From positions 189,091-253,090 of the forward strand of contig DITC01000054.1 of NCBI GenBank assembly GCA_002422685.1: 64,000 nucleotides of DNA, read 5' to 3'. A program made the position numbers and the translations under genes. Every line of letters starts with the position of its first letter. The stretch's first letter is position 1. The notes below the pieces were generated by a model. It saw only the letters and a program-made list of their open reading frames with translations, was not told where the DNA came from and did not search any database. Of the stretch, positions 54,277 through 63,454 are shown in pieces. This DNA comes from Thauera sp. UBA6194. Lineage in GTDB: Bacteria; Pseudomonadota; Gammaproteobacteria; Burkholderiales; Rhodocyclaceae.

Positions 54277-57200
54277 ATGTCTACACGCAGCTTCCGCATT
54301 CGCGGCACGCCTGTCACCCAGGAACACACAGCCCGCCTCGCGCCCGCCGGCGAGGCAGCTGTGGTCATCGAACGACGTCTCCTGCTCAGCCCGGGCCGGG
54401 CGCGGGATGGCGTGACCGCCGAGCACGAGGTTCCCGCCGACGAGGTGGTGCGCATCGAGCTCGACAACGGCTTCGAGCTGTGGACGCGCGCCGACACGCT
54501 GGTGCGCGAGCACGGCCGCCGCAGCCTCGCGCGCGACGGCGGCGACGCGTGGGAATTCGACGACCTGGCCCCCGCCTCGGTGGATGCCAGCCGCGGCGAA
54601 CGCGGGTTGGTCGGGCTCGGCATCCGGGTGCTGGAGTTCTTCGGCGTGAGCGTCGAGGAGAAGGCCGCGCGCAAGCTCGGGGAATGGTTCGAGGGCCGCA
54701 CGCTGGCGGGCGGCAAGGCCGGGTTGCATGCGCTGGATTTCGACGGCGGCTTCGCGCTCGAGGCGATCGCCGACGGCACGACGCTGCCGGCCAGCGCCGA
54801 CCCCACGCTCATCTTCCTGCACGGCACGGCTTCGAGCACGGAGGGGAGCTTCGGCAAACTGTGGGCCGCCGACAACGGCACCGCACGCGACGCCCGTGCG
54901 CGGCTCGCCACCGCCTATCGCGGGCGCAGCTTCGCCTACGAGCACCGCAGCCTCACCGAGAGCCCGGTCGCCAACGCGCTCGCGCTGGTGCGCCGCCTGC
55001 CCGAGGGCGCCCGCCTGCATCTGGTGAGCCATTCGCGCGGCGGCCTGGTCGGCGAGCTGCTCTGCCTCGGCCAGTGCGAGGGCGTGGAACAGCTGCTCGA
55101 CAAGGCCCTGGTGCGCGAGCTCTTCGCCGCCGACCGCACGATCGCCGCGCAGCTCGGCCTGCTGCCGCTGTCCCCGGACGAGCTCGCCGAGCGCGACGCC
55201 GGCTATGCGCGCGACCGTGACGCGCTCGTCGCGCTCGTCGCCGAACTTGTCGCGCGCGACATCCGCGTCACCCGCTTCGTGCGCGTCGCCTGCCCGGCGC
55301 GCGGCACCACGCTGGCCTCGGGGCGGCTCGACCGCTGGCTGTCGATGCTCAACTTCCTCGCCGGCAAGGCGCTCGGTGGCGGGCTGTTCGGCGACACGCT
55401 CGAGTTCCTGCTCGCGGTGATCAAGGAACGCACCGACCCGCGCACCCTGCCCGGCCTCGAGGCGATGATGCCCGGCTCGGCGCTCACGCGCCTGCTGCAT
55501 CACCCCGAGCTCGTCACCGCGGCCGACCTCAGCGTCATCGCCGGCGACATCGAGGGCGATTCGCCCTGGCAGAAGATCAAGCTGCTCGTCACCGACTGGT
55601 TCTATGGCGCCGACCACGACCTCGTGGTCAATACCGGCGCCATGTCCGGCGGCCTGCGCCGCAACAAGGACGGCGCCCGCTTCCGCGTCGATCGCGGCGC
55701 GCAGGTGAATCACTTCAGCTACTTCCACAACCCCGACAGCATCGGCTGGCTGGTGGCCGGACTCACCCGGCGTGACGACGACGCCGGCGGCTTCATGCCC
55801 ATCGCCGAAGCCCCCCACACGCCGCCGCGCTGGCGCCAGGCGGTCGAGCGCAGCCGGCAGGCCACCGGGCCGCGCCCGCTCGCCGTGGTCCTGCCGGGCA
55901 CCATGGGCAGCAGCCTGTCCGCCGCGGGGCAGCCCGTGTGGCTGCATTACCTGACCCTGTTGCGCGGCGGGCTGGGCAAGATCGCGATCGGCAAGGCCGA
56001 CGTGCAGCCCGAACAGCTCATCGACGACTTCTACGGGCCGCTGGTGGATTTCCTCGCCAACTCGCACCGGGTCGAGGTCTTCCCCTACGACTGGCGCCTG
56101 TCGGTGCGCGAGGCGGCGGCGCGGCTGGCGAACGCGCTCGAGCAATGGCTGCCGCAGGCGGAACAGGCCACGCAGCCGGTGCACCTGGTCGCGCACTCGA
56201 TGGGCGGGCTGGTGGTGCGGGCGATGATCGCCGACGGCGGGCGCGGCGCCGCGCTGTGGCAGCGCATCACCCGCCTGCCGGGCAGCCGGCTGCTGATGCT
56301 GGGCACGCCCAACGCCGGCTCCTACGAGGCGGTGCGCTGGCTCACCGGCACCAACCCCACCGAGGCACGCCTGTCGCTGCTCGACTTCACCCGCGGCGTC
56401 GACGGCGTCGTGGACCTGGTGCGCGAATACCCCGGCCTGGTCGAGCTGCTGCCCTTCTCCGCCGCCGACCCCGACTTCGCCGATCCCGCGCGCTGGCGCA
56501 CGCTGCGCGACAGCCTGCAGGCACGCTGGAAGACCGCCCCCGAGAAGGTGCTGCGCGCCGCGCGCGAGACCTGGTCCCTGCTGCGCAGCGCGCGCGCGGA
56601 TGCGGAACACATGTGCTACGTGGCCGGCTGCCAGCGCGCCACCGTCGTCGACTACCAGCTCCTGGAGCACGACGACGACTTCGCCTGGCTCAGCGGTCGC
56701 AAGCGCCTCGCCTTCATCGCCAGCCGCGAGGGCGACGGCACGGTGAGCTGGGCCTCGGGTCAGCTCGAGGGCGTGCCGATGTGGTTCGTGGACGACACCG
56801 CGCACGACGCGCTGTGCGTGGCGCAGCAGGCCTTCCCCGCCTATCTCGACCTGCTGCAGGGCGGGACCACCACGCGTCTGCCCAAGACGCCGCCCTTGCG
56901 CGCCCGCGCCGGCGCCGGCGCAGAAGACGCCCGCTTCGAGCTGCCCGCCCTGCCGCCGGCCGACGCTCTGCCCGCGCCGGACGAGCTGCGCAGCCTCGGC
57001 TTCGGCGGCGGCCTGCAGCGCCCGCCCGCCGAGGCGCGACCGGCCACGCCCGTCATCGAGGTCAGCATCCGCCACGGCGACCTCTCGTGGGCGCGCCACC
57101 CGGTGCTCGTGGGCCACTACCACGGCGACACCATCGTCAGCGCCGAAGCCGCGCTCGACCGCCAGCTCGGCGGCGCGCTGTCGCGCCGTCATGAGCTCGG

Positions 57201-59835
57201 CCTCTACCCCGGCCGCCAGGACAGCAGCGCGCTGTTCTTCAACGTGCGCCGCCACGCCAAGCCCGAGGGCGCGATCGTGGTCGGCCTCGGCCAGGTCGGC
57301 GAGCTCACCCCCGGCCTGCTCGAGGCCGGCGTACGCGCCGCCCTGCTCGACTACGCGCTGCAGGTGTCGCAGTGGCCCAACAAGCGCTTCGGCAGCGGCG
57401 ACACCCCGCGCCGCGCACCGGTCTCCTGCCTGCTGGTGGGCACCGGCGCGGGCGCGCTCACGGTGCGCGACTCGCTCGAGGCCATCCTGCGTGCCGCGAT
57501 CGCCGCCAACGCCCAGCTGCAGGAGACGCGCCTCGACCGCCCGGTGTGCATCGACCGCATCGAGTTCGTCGAGGTCTTCGCCGACATCGCGATCAGCGCC
57601 GCCGAGAGCCTGAACACCGTGCTCGCCAACCGCCAGATCGCCAGCGCCGTGCGCTGGCCTGCGCAGGTGGTGGAGGCCGGCCGCGCAGGTTGCCGCCGCG
57701 TGCGCTTCGACGAGGCGCCCGAATGGTGGCACCGGCTCGAGATCGTCGACGAGGACGGCCGGCGCAACGCGCTACGCTTCATCTTCACCACCGACCGCGC
57801 GCGCGCCGAGGAGACCCTCGCCACCGGCCAGCTCGCGCTCGCCGACGCCTTCATCCGCGCCGCGTCGAACTCGCCCAGCGCCAACCCCGAGGCCGCGCGC
57901 ACGCTCTACGAGATGCTGCTGCCGCTGCGCCTCAAGGAGGCCGCGCCGCGCCAGGGCGACCTGGTGCTGCTGGTGGACGAGTGCTCGGCGCGCTACCCCT
58001 GGGAGCTGCTCGAGAACCGCTGGAGCGACAACGGCCGCCCGCCCGCGGTCAACGCCGGGCTGGTGCGCCAGCTGCGCACCGCCAACTTCCGCCCGCGCCC
58101 GGCGCACGCCTTCGAGGCCCGCGCGCTGGTGGTCGGCAACCCGGACCTGGAAGGCTGGGAGGTCTTCCCGCCGCTACCCGGCGCGCAGCACGAGGCCTTC
58201 AAGGTCGCCGGGCTGCTGCGCGAGCACGGCTGGCAGGTCGACGACTGCATCGACCGCCGCGCCGACCGCATCATCGAACGCCTGCACGGCAACGCGTGGC
58301 GCATCCTGCACCTGGCCGGCCATGGCGAGCACGAATATCCGCTGCCCGCACGCGCCGAGCGCCGCTGCCGCGATGCCGATCAGCCCGCCGCCCCGGCCAT
58401 GCCGGCCACCGTCTCGGGCATGGTCATCGGCCGCGACATCTTCCTGACCCCCGGCGACATCGAGCAGATGCGCTGGGTGCCCGAGCTGGTCTTCATCAAC
58501 TGCTGCCACCTCGGCAAGCCCGGCCCCGGCACCGACCGCGGCGCGCTCGCCGCGAACCTGGGCATGCACTTCATCCGCATGGGCGTGCGCGCGGTGGTGG
58601 CGGCGGGCTGGGCGGTGGACGACGCCGCGGCGCTCGCCTTCGCCGACGCCTTCTACCGCCGCATGCTCGACGGCGAGGCCTTCGGCGAGGCCGTGCGCGC
58701 CGCGCGCGAGGAGGTGTGGCTGCGCTTCCCCGGCGTGAACACCTGGGGCGCCTACCAGTGCTACGGCGACCCGGCCTACACCCTGCTGCGCACGGGCCAG
58801 CAACGCCCCCGCCAGCGTCAGCCCTTCCACGCCGCGGACGAACTCGTCACCGAGCTCGACAACCTCACCCAGTGGCTGCGCGCTGGCAGTGCCGCCGCCG
58901 GCCGCGACGAAGCCACCGCCGGCCGCATCAACGCCCTGCTCGCGCGCATCCCCGACCAGGAACGCGAACGCTGGCTGGGGCGCGCCGACGTGGCCGCGGC
59001 GCTCGGCTTCGCGTGGGGCGAAGCGCGCTTCTGGGAGGCCGCGATCGAGCAGCTGGAGAACGCCCTGCGCGCCAGCAAGGGCAACTGCCCGATGCGTGCC
59101 GTCGAGCAGCTCGCGAACTTCCGCGTGCGCCTGGCCGCCGAGCAATGGCGCGAACGGCGCGAACGCGGCAAGCGCGAAAACCCCGCCGAGGCCGAGGCAC
59201 GCGAAGCGCTCATGCAGCTCGGCATCGACGACCTCGAGCTGCTGTGCCGCCGCGCCCCCACCACCGAGCGCCTCGACCTGCTCGGCAGCGCCTGGAAGCG
59301 GCGCGCGCTCGCAGCCGACGGCGCGGCCGCCCGCCTGGCCGCGCTCGACGCCTGCGCCGCGGCCTACGACAGCTCGTACGAGCGGGGCGGTCAGCGCGAG
59401 GCCTATCCCTTCACCAACTGGGCGAGCGCGGTGCTGCTCGCGCAGCGCCTGGACGACGCACGCCCCGCGCTCCCGTGGACCACGCTCGAAGCGGACATCA
59501 CCCGCCTGCACGAGGCCCTGCGCAAGCGCTATGCCGACGAGCCGGATTTCTGGGACGGTGCGGCGCTGGCCGACCTCGAGCTGGTGCGCCTGCTCGCGCG
59601 CTGCATCGCCGAGGCGCCCGCGTCCGGCCGGCGTTCGCGCCGCAGCACGCTGCCGCGCGAGTGCGCGGACATCGCCGCCGCGGTCCGGGAGGGCTACCGC
59701 AGCGTGATCACGCGCGGCGCGAGTCCGCGCGAGCGTGCCTCGGTGATCGAGAACCTGGACTGCCTGATCGACCTGCTCGGTACCGACCTGCCCGCGCTGC
59801 GCAAGGCGCTGGAGGAGATCCGCGACGCGCTGTGA
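54277..59835 (+). CDS. Giant dual alpha/beta-hydrolase and CHAT protease protein
   Basis: 1852 residues, no signal peptide. The N-terminal region leads to a first serine-hydrolase-like domain (about 180-480; FLHGTAS, nucleophile SHSRGG at Ser253). A second hydrolase of the LCAT/PGAP1-like type follows (about 530-880; VVLPGTMGSSLS, HSMGG with Ser641). Residues about 925-1080 resemble the N-domain of M17 aminopeptidases (VLVGHYHGDTIVSAEAALD, AIVVGLGQVGELTPGLL). A CHAT caspase-like domain follows (about 1220-1510; YPWELLENRW, His1349 in LHLAGHGE, Cys1409/1410 in VFINCCHLG). The last ~330 residues are helical and TPR-like. Catalytic residues look intact. CTGGAG precedes the ATG. It is downstream of the SLOG-like gene, probably cotranscribed. 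A protease plus lipase effector is the likely reading; the role is inferred. Confidence 0.85.
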   Translation: MSTRSFRIRGTPVTQEHTARLAPAGEAAVVIERRLLLSPGRARDGVTAEHEVPADEVVRIELDNGFELWTRADTLVREHGRRSLARDGGDAWEFDDLAPASVDASRGERGLVGLGIRVLEFFGVSVEEKAARKLGEWFEGRTLAGGKAGLHALDFDGGFALEAIADGTTLPASADPTLIFLHGTASSTEGSFGKLWAADNGTARDARARLATAYRGRSFAYEHRSLTESPVANALALVRRLPEGARLHLVSHSRGGLVGELLCLGQCEGVEQLLDKALVRELFAADRTIAAQLGLLPLSPDELAERDAGYARDRDALVALVAELVARDIRVTRFVRVACPARGTTLASGRLDRWLSMLNFLAGKALGGGLFGDTLEFLLAVIKERTDPRTLPGLEAMMPGSALTRLLHHPELVTAADLSVIAGDIEGDSPWQKIKLLVTDWFYGADHDLVVNTGAMSGGLRRNKDGARFRVDRGAQVNHFSYFHNPDSIGWLVAGLTRRDDDAGGFMPIAEAPHTPPRWRQAVERSRQATGPRPLAVVLPGTMGSSLSAAGQPVWLHYLTLLRGGLGKIAIGKADVQPEQLIDDFYGPLVDFLANSHRVEVFPYDWRLSVREAAARLANALEQWLPQAEQATQPVHLVAHSMGGLVVRAMIADGGRGAALWQRITRLPGSRLLMLGTPNAGSYEAVRWLTGTNPTEARLSLLDFTRGVDGVVDLVREYPGLVELLPFSAADPDFADPARWRTLRDSLQARWKTAPEKVLRAARETWSLLRSARADAEHMCYVAGCQRATVVDYQLLEHDDDFAWLSGRKRLAFIASREGDGTVSWASGQLEGVPMWFVDDTAHDALCVAQQAFPAYLDLLQGGTTTRLPKTPPLRARAGAGAEDARFELPALPPADALPAPDELRSLGFGGGLQRPPAEARPATPVIEVSIRHGDLSWARHPVLVGHYHGDTIVSAEAALDRQLGGALSRRHELGLYPGRQDSSALFFNVRRHAKPEGAIVVGLGQVGELTPGLLEAGVRAALLDYALQVSQWPNKRFGSGDTPRRAPVSCLLVGTGAGALTVRDSLEAILRAAIAANAQLQETRLDRPVCIDRIEFVEVFADIAISAAESLNTVLANRQIASAVRWPAQVVEAGRAGCRRVRFDEAPEWWHRLEIVDEDGRRNALRFIFTTDRARAEETLATGQLALADAFIRAASNSPSANPEAARTLYEMLLPLRLKEAAPRQGDLVLLVDECSARYPWELLENRWSDNGRPPAVNAGLVRQLRTANFRPRPAHAFEARALVVGNPDLEGWEVFPPLPGAQHEAFKVAGLLREHGWQVDDCIDRRADRIIERLHGNAWRILHLAGHGEHEYPLPARAERRCRDADQPAAPAMPATVSGMVIGRDIFLTPGDIEQMRWVPELVFINCCHLGKPGPGTDRGALAANLGMHFIRMGVRAVVAAGWAVDDAAALAFADAFYRRMLDGEAFGEAVRAAREEVWLRFPGVNTWGAYQCYGDPAYTLLRTGQQRPRQRQPFHAADELVTELDNLTQWLRAGSAAAGRDEATAGRINALLARIPDQERERWLGRADVAAALGFAWGEARFWEAAIEQLENALRASKGNCPMRAVEQLANFRVRLAAEQWRERRERGKRENPAEAEAREALMQLGIDDLELLCRRAPTTERLDLLGSAWKRRALAADGAAARLAALDACAAAYDSSYERGGQREAYPFTNWASAVLLAQRLDDARPALPWTTLEADITRLHEALRKRYADEPDFWDGAALADLELVRLLARCIAEAPASGRRSRRSTLPRECADIAAAVREGYRSVITRGASPRERASVIENLDCLIDLLGTDLPALRKALEEIRDAL

Positions 59836-59850
59836 GCGGTGCGTCGCCGC

Positions 59851-60501
59851 TCAGGTGACTCGGGACGGGCGATGGTCGAAGGCGCCCGTCTCGAGAAAGT
59901 GCAGCGTCTGGTCGAGGCAGGCTTGCGCCCACAGCATCTGCATATGCGTGAGCGGCAGCACGATGTGGTCGCGCGCCCCGGGCCAGCGCGTCTCCGCCAC
60001 CGTGACCATGCCGTCGTTGGGCTTGGGCACGTTCGGCACGATGCGCCCCACGCCGTAGGGACGATCGCCCGCGACCACCCCGATCTCCAGCGCCGGATCC
60101 ACCTCGGGCGGCGCATGCGCGAGCCACTGCGGCAACACCCGCCCGATCGCATGGCGCAGCACCGGCACGCGCAGGATCTGGCGCGCCGGGTAGGAGTCGC
60201 GGCTGGGCGAGCCCAGCAGCACCACGCGCCCGATCCCGGCCGGACGATGCCGGGCCAGCATGTGCAGCACGATGCACCCCCCCAGGCTGTGGCCCACCAC
60301 ATGCAGCGGCCGCCCGCCCAGCCCCGCGATGCAGCCGGCCAGGCCGTCGGCCGCGCCATCGAGCGTGCCGCGCAGCGAGGGGTAGGAATACGCGTGACTC
60401 CGCCACCCCAGGCGCGCCGCCCGCCGGCGGTGCAGCGCGAACACGCAGCCATGCATCCACAGGCCGTGCACGAAGAGGATGTCGGGGCGGGGGTCGTTCA
60501 T
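59851..60501 (-). CDS. Alpha/beta hydrolase
   Basis: 216 residues with the fold's key points: ILFVHGLWMHG (oxyanion region), VVGHSLGGCI with Ser94 as nucleophile, and LPLTHMQML near the C-terminus carrying the catalytic His. The acid residue is not certain. The size resembles small esterases or lipase-like hydrolases; the substrate is unknown. It converges on the giant CHAT gene with only 15 bp between stops. Confidence 0.82.
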   Translation of the reverse strand: MNDPRPDILFVHGLWMHGCVFALHRRRAARLGWRSHAYSYPSLRGTLDGAADGLAGCIAGLGGRPLHVVGHSLGGCIVLHMLARHRPAGIGRVVLLGSPSRDSYPARQILRVPVLRHAIGRVLPQWLAHAPPEVDPALEIGVVAGDRPYGVGRIVPNVPKPNDGMVTVAETRWPGARDHIVLPLTHMQMLWAQACLDQTLHFLETGAFDHRPSRVT

Positions 60502-60603
60502 CGCGGGGCTCCGGCTCGCGGGCGATTGGCCCGCAAGCAGAGAATACGCCGCTTAGCCCATCGAGCGTTCTTAGGCGCGCCGCGCACGCTTTTCGGCAAG
60601 CAC

Positions 60604-61503
60604 TCAGTTGCCTTTCAGCTGCCGCGCGGTCAGCGAAGGGTTGTCGCCACTATAGGCGGCCTTGATCGCGTCCCAGGCCTCCTCGGCGGTCTCGGCGTAG
60701 TGGAAGAGGTTCTTGTCTTCGGGGCTGATCACGCCGTGCTCGACCAGCACGTCGAAGTCGATCAGGCGCTGCCAGAAGTCGCGCCCGATGAGCACGATCG
60801 GGCGGCGGCGGATCTTGCGCGTCTGGGTGAGCGTGAGCACCTCGAACAGCTCGTCGAGCGTGCCGAGCCCGCCCGGAAAGCTCACCAGCGCCACCGCGCG
60901 CATCAGGAAGTGCATCTTGCGGATGGCGAAGTAGTGGAACTGGAAGCACAGCTCGGGCGTGATGTAGGGGTTCGGCGCCTCCTCGAAGGGCAGGAAGATG
61001 CTCATCCCCATGCTGCGCCCGCCGGCGTCGAAGGCGCCGCGGTTGCCCGCCTCCATGATCCCCGGCCCACCGCCGGTGGCCACGATCACCGGCTCGCCGA
61101 GCGCCTCGGCCTCGCGCGTCACCAGCTCGCCGAAACGGCGCGCCTCGGCGTACCAGCGCGCGTTCTTCACCATCTGCTGCGCGCGCCGGATGGCCGCCTC
61201 GTCGCCGCTCGCCACCGCGTCGCGCAGCATGGCCTCGGCCACGTCCGGCGCCTTGAAGCGTGCGCTGCCGAACACGACCACGGTCGATTCCACTCCCTGC
61301 TCCTGCTGCACCAACTCGGCCTTGAGCAGCTCGAGCTGCAGCCGCACCGGGCGCAGCTCGTCGCGCAGCAGGAACTCGGTGTCGGTGAAGGCCATGCGGA
61401 AGGAGCTGCCGGGGCCGTCGTAGCGGCCGTGGGGCTGGGCGGCCTTGGCCTCGTCCTCGGCGGAGGGGAAGTTGCGGGCGCGCAGGGGGGGCTTGGTGGT
61501 CAT
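60604..61503 (-). CDS. LOG-family nucleotide hydrolase in the restriction operon
   Basis: 299 residues. A Rossmannoid LOG/TIGR00730 domain (about 75-270) has the signatures VATGGGPGIMEAGNRGA and FPGGLGTLDELFE. Relatives cleave the N-glycosidic bond of nucleoside monophosphates (cytokinin activation or nucleotide salvage). The N-terminal ~70 residues and the length place it with the long LOG group. Its ATG overlaps the hsdM stop (ATGA, 61500-61503), so it is translated with a type I methylase. That is unusual for a housekeeping LOG gene and suggests a role linked to the restriction locus, or simple read-through. Confidence 0.88.
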   Translation of the reverse strand: MTTKPPLRARNFPSAEDEAKAAQPHGRYDGPGSSFRMAFTDTEFLLRDELRPVRLQLELLKAELVQQEQGVESTVVVFGSARFKAPDVAEAMLRDAVASGDEAAIRRAQQMVKNARWYAEARRFGELVTREAEALGEPVIVATGGGPGIMEAGNRGAFDAGGRSMGMSIFLPFEEAPNPYITPELCFQFHYFAIRKMHFLMRAVALVSFPGGLGTLDELFEVLTLTQTRKIRRRPIVLIGRDFWQRLIDFDVLVEHGVISPEDKNLFHYAETAEEAWDAIKAAYSGDNPSLTARQLKGN

Positions 61504-63449
61504 GAGATTCCTTGTGGAGTGTTGTCGGCAGCGGCATCTGCGCCGCCCAGCAGCGCATTCAGACGCGCCAGCGCCCCGGCGACGATGCGCCCTTGCACCT
61601 CGATGCTCTGAATGATCTGCGCCGGCGTCCGCTGATCGGTCTTCGCCTCTGCCTTCGGATTGACTGCCTTCAGATCGAAAACAGCCGCGTCGATCGCCGC
61701 AGCCTCGGCCTCGAGGTCGCGTGCGGATTTCTCGCGCTCACGAATATCGTCTTCCAGCGTGACAATCTGCGCCGACGGCCCCTTCTCCTTCTTCAGCAGC
61801 TTGAGCCGCTCCTTGAGCTCCACCACCTCGGCACGAAGCCCGGCAGCCTTGTCGCGCAAGGGCTGCATCGCATCACGCGCAGCGGAACGGCGAGCGGCAA
61901 AGTCAAGCGTCCATGAGTAGCGGCTATCACCTTCCGGCTGCCCACGGCCGGGCAGCAGGCGTGCATAGCTCGGGAAAGGCCGGCCGGCATTCTCCGGGTC
62001 GATCTTCCAGTCCGCCGTCAGGGTGTTGGGCAACTGGTCGTCGGGCAGGACGCCACCATTCTGGCCAAAGCCGAAGTGTGCCAGGGTCAGCGGCGTCTTC
62101 TTGCCCACCTTCACTTGAGACAGGTCGTAGTACCAGATGCGCTCGGTCTTGCGCCCCTTGGTGAAGAACAGCAGGTTGGTCTTCACGCCGGCCCCCGCCG
62201 TCGAGAAAACCCCGCCGGGCAGACTCACGATCGCCCACAGCTCGCACTCGTCCACCAGCTTGCGCTTGGTTTCGACGAAGGCGCTCTCGTTGGTCCTGAA
62301 CAACAAGCCCTCATCCAGCACGATCGCGCAGGTGCCACCCGGCGCCAGCTCGGCCAGGATGTCCTGGGTGAACAAAACCTGCGTGGCGCTGGTCTCGAAG
62401 GCGAAGTGCTTCTGCGCATCCTTGCCTTCCTTGCCGCCGAACGGTGGATTGGTCAGGATCACGTCGAATTGCTTCGGCGCATGCTCGAACAGCGCCGAGT
62501 AGGTGGCGCGACGTGTCAGCGAATTGCCATGCCACAGGTTGGGCTGATCGATGCCGTGCAGCACCAGATTGGCCAGCGCAATCGGAAGGACCAGGTTCTC
62601 CTTCTCCCTGCCGAAGAAGGTGTCGTGCTTCAGCGTATCGAGGTCGGTGCTGGTCGCGGACTTACCGAGCTTGCGCGCGATGTGCTCGTAGGCGATGGCC
62701 AGAAAGCCCCCCGTTCCGCAGCAAGGGTCATACACCGTCTGGCCGAGTCCGGGATCGACGGTATGCACCATCGCGCGGATGACCTCGCGTGGGGTGAAGA
62801 ACTGGCCACCGTCGGAATTCTTCTCGCCCATCTTCAGCAGCAGATCTTCATAAACCTGCGACAGGGTGAAGAAGTGCGTGTCGTCGATATGGTCGATGCT
62901 GATCTCGTGGACCTTGTCGAGGATGTCGCGCAGATTCGTTTCCGAGTCCACCCGCACGCGCTCGACGGCCGTCATGATGCGGCCGATGATCCGCTGCTTG
63001 GGTGTCGCGCCAGGGTTGGCCAGTCCAGTACGCGGGTCCACGTCGAGCGCGTGCAGGTGCGGCAGCAGCTCCTTGTTGATGAAATCGAACAAGCGCCCGT
63101 CGCCGGCGGCGAACAGTTCCTGCCGCTTCCAGCCGAAGGGCCGCCCCTCGGGCGTTTTCGGGTGATCGCCACGGTCGGAATAGGGCGCGGCCCAGTCCTG
63201 CCAGCGGTATGGGCTGCGCAGCGCGGGCGAGAAACGCGCGCCCACGATTTCCGCCGCCTCCTGGTCGCGCGCCTCCTGCGCATCCAGGATGCGCAGGAAC
63301 AGAATCCAGGTCAGCTCGGGCACATACTGCAGCGCGCTCGCACAGTTCGAGCGCCGCATGACGTCGCAGATGCTCTTTACGAAGGCAGAGAGGGACTGGG
63401 TGGAGGCAATGGCCTTGGGGGCCTTGTCGGTCTTTTTCGGTCGGGCCAT
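61500..63449 (-). CDS. hsdM: Type I restriction-modification methyltransferase subunit
   Basis: N6-adenine methylase subunit of a type I R-M system, 649 residues. An HsdM N-terminal helical domain (about 20-160) is followed by the SAM domain: QFFTPREVIRAMV, motif I DPCCGTGGFLAIAYEHI and motif IV ILTNPPFGGKEG. The C-terminal ~120 residues are a charged coiled coil (ELKERLKLLKKEKG, EDDIREREKSARDLEAE), longer than in ~500-residue HsdM proteins. No hsdS or hsdR lies downstream; they are expected upstream, beyond the right edge. It starts 5 bp after a dinD-like gene and overlaps the LOG gene. Confidence 0.94.
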   Translation of the reverse strand: MARPKKTDKAPKAIASTQSLSAFVKSICDVMRRSNCASALQYVPELTWILFLRILDAQEARDQEAAEIVGARFSPALRSPYRWQDWAAPYSDRGDHPKTPEGRPFGWKRQELFAAGDGRLFDFINKELLPHLHALDVDPRTGLANPGATPKQRIIGRIMTAVERVRVDSETNLRDILDKVHEISIDHIDDTHFFTLSQVYEDLLLKMGEKNSDGGQFFTPREVIRAMVHTVDPGLGQTVYDPCCGTGGFLAIAYEHIARKLGKSATSTDLDTLKHDTFFGREKENLVLPIALANLVLHGIDQPNLWHGNSLTRRATYSALFEHAPKQFDVILTNPPFGGKEGKDAQKHFAFETSATQVLFTQDILAELAPGGTCAIVLDEGLLFRTNESAFVETKRKLVDECELWAIVSLPGGVFSTAGAGVKTNLLFFTKGRKTERIWYYDLSQVKVGKKTPLTLAHFGFGQNGGVLPDDQLPNTLTADWKIDPENAGRPFPSYARLLPGRGQPEGDSRYSWTLDFAARRSAARDAMQPLRDKAAGLRAEVVELKERLKLLKKEKGPSAQIVTLEDDIREREKSARDLEAEAAAIDAAVFDLKAVNPKAEAKTDQRTPAQIIQSIEVQGRIVAGALARLNALLGGADAAADNTPQGIS

Positions 63450-63454
63450 CGGGT

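Noticed and set aside
53533..57732. A 1.4-kilocodon minus-strand open frame opposite the CHAT gene
   Set aside because: The plus strand carries the conserved hydrolase and CHAT motifs; the antisense frame is compositionally biased and shows no domain.
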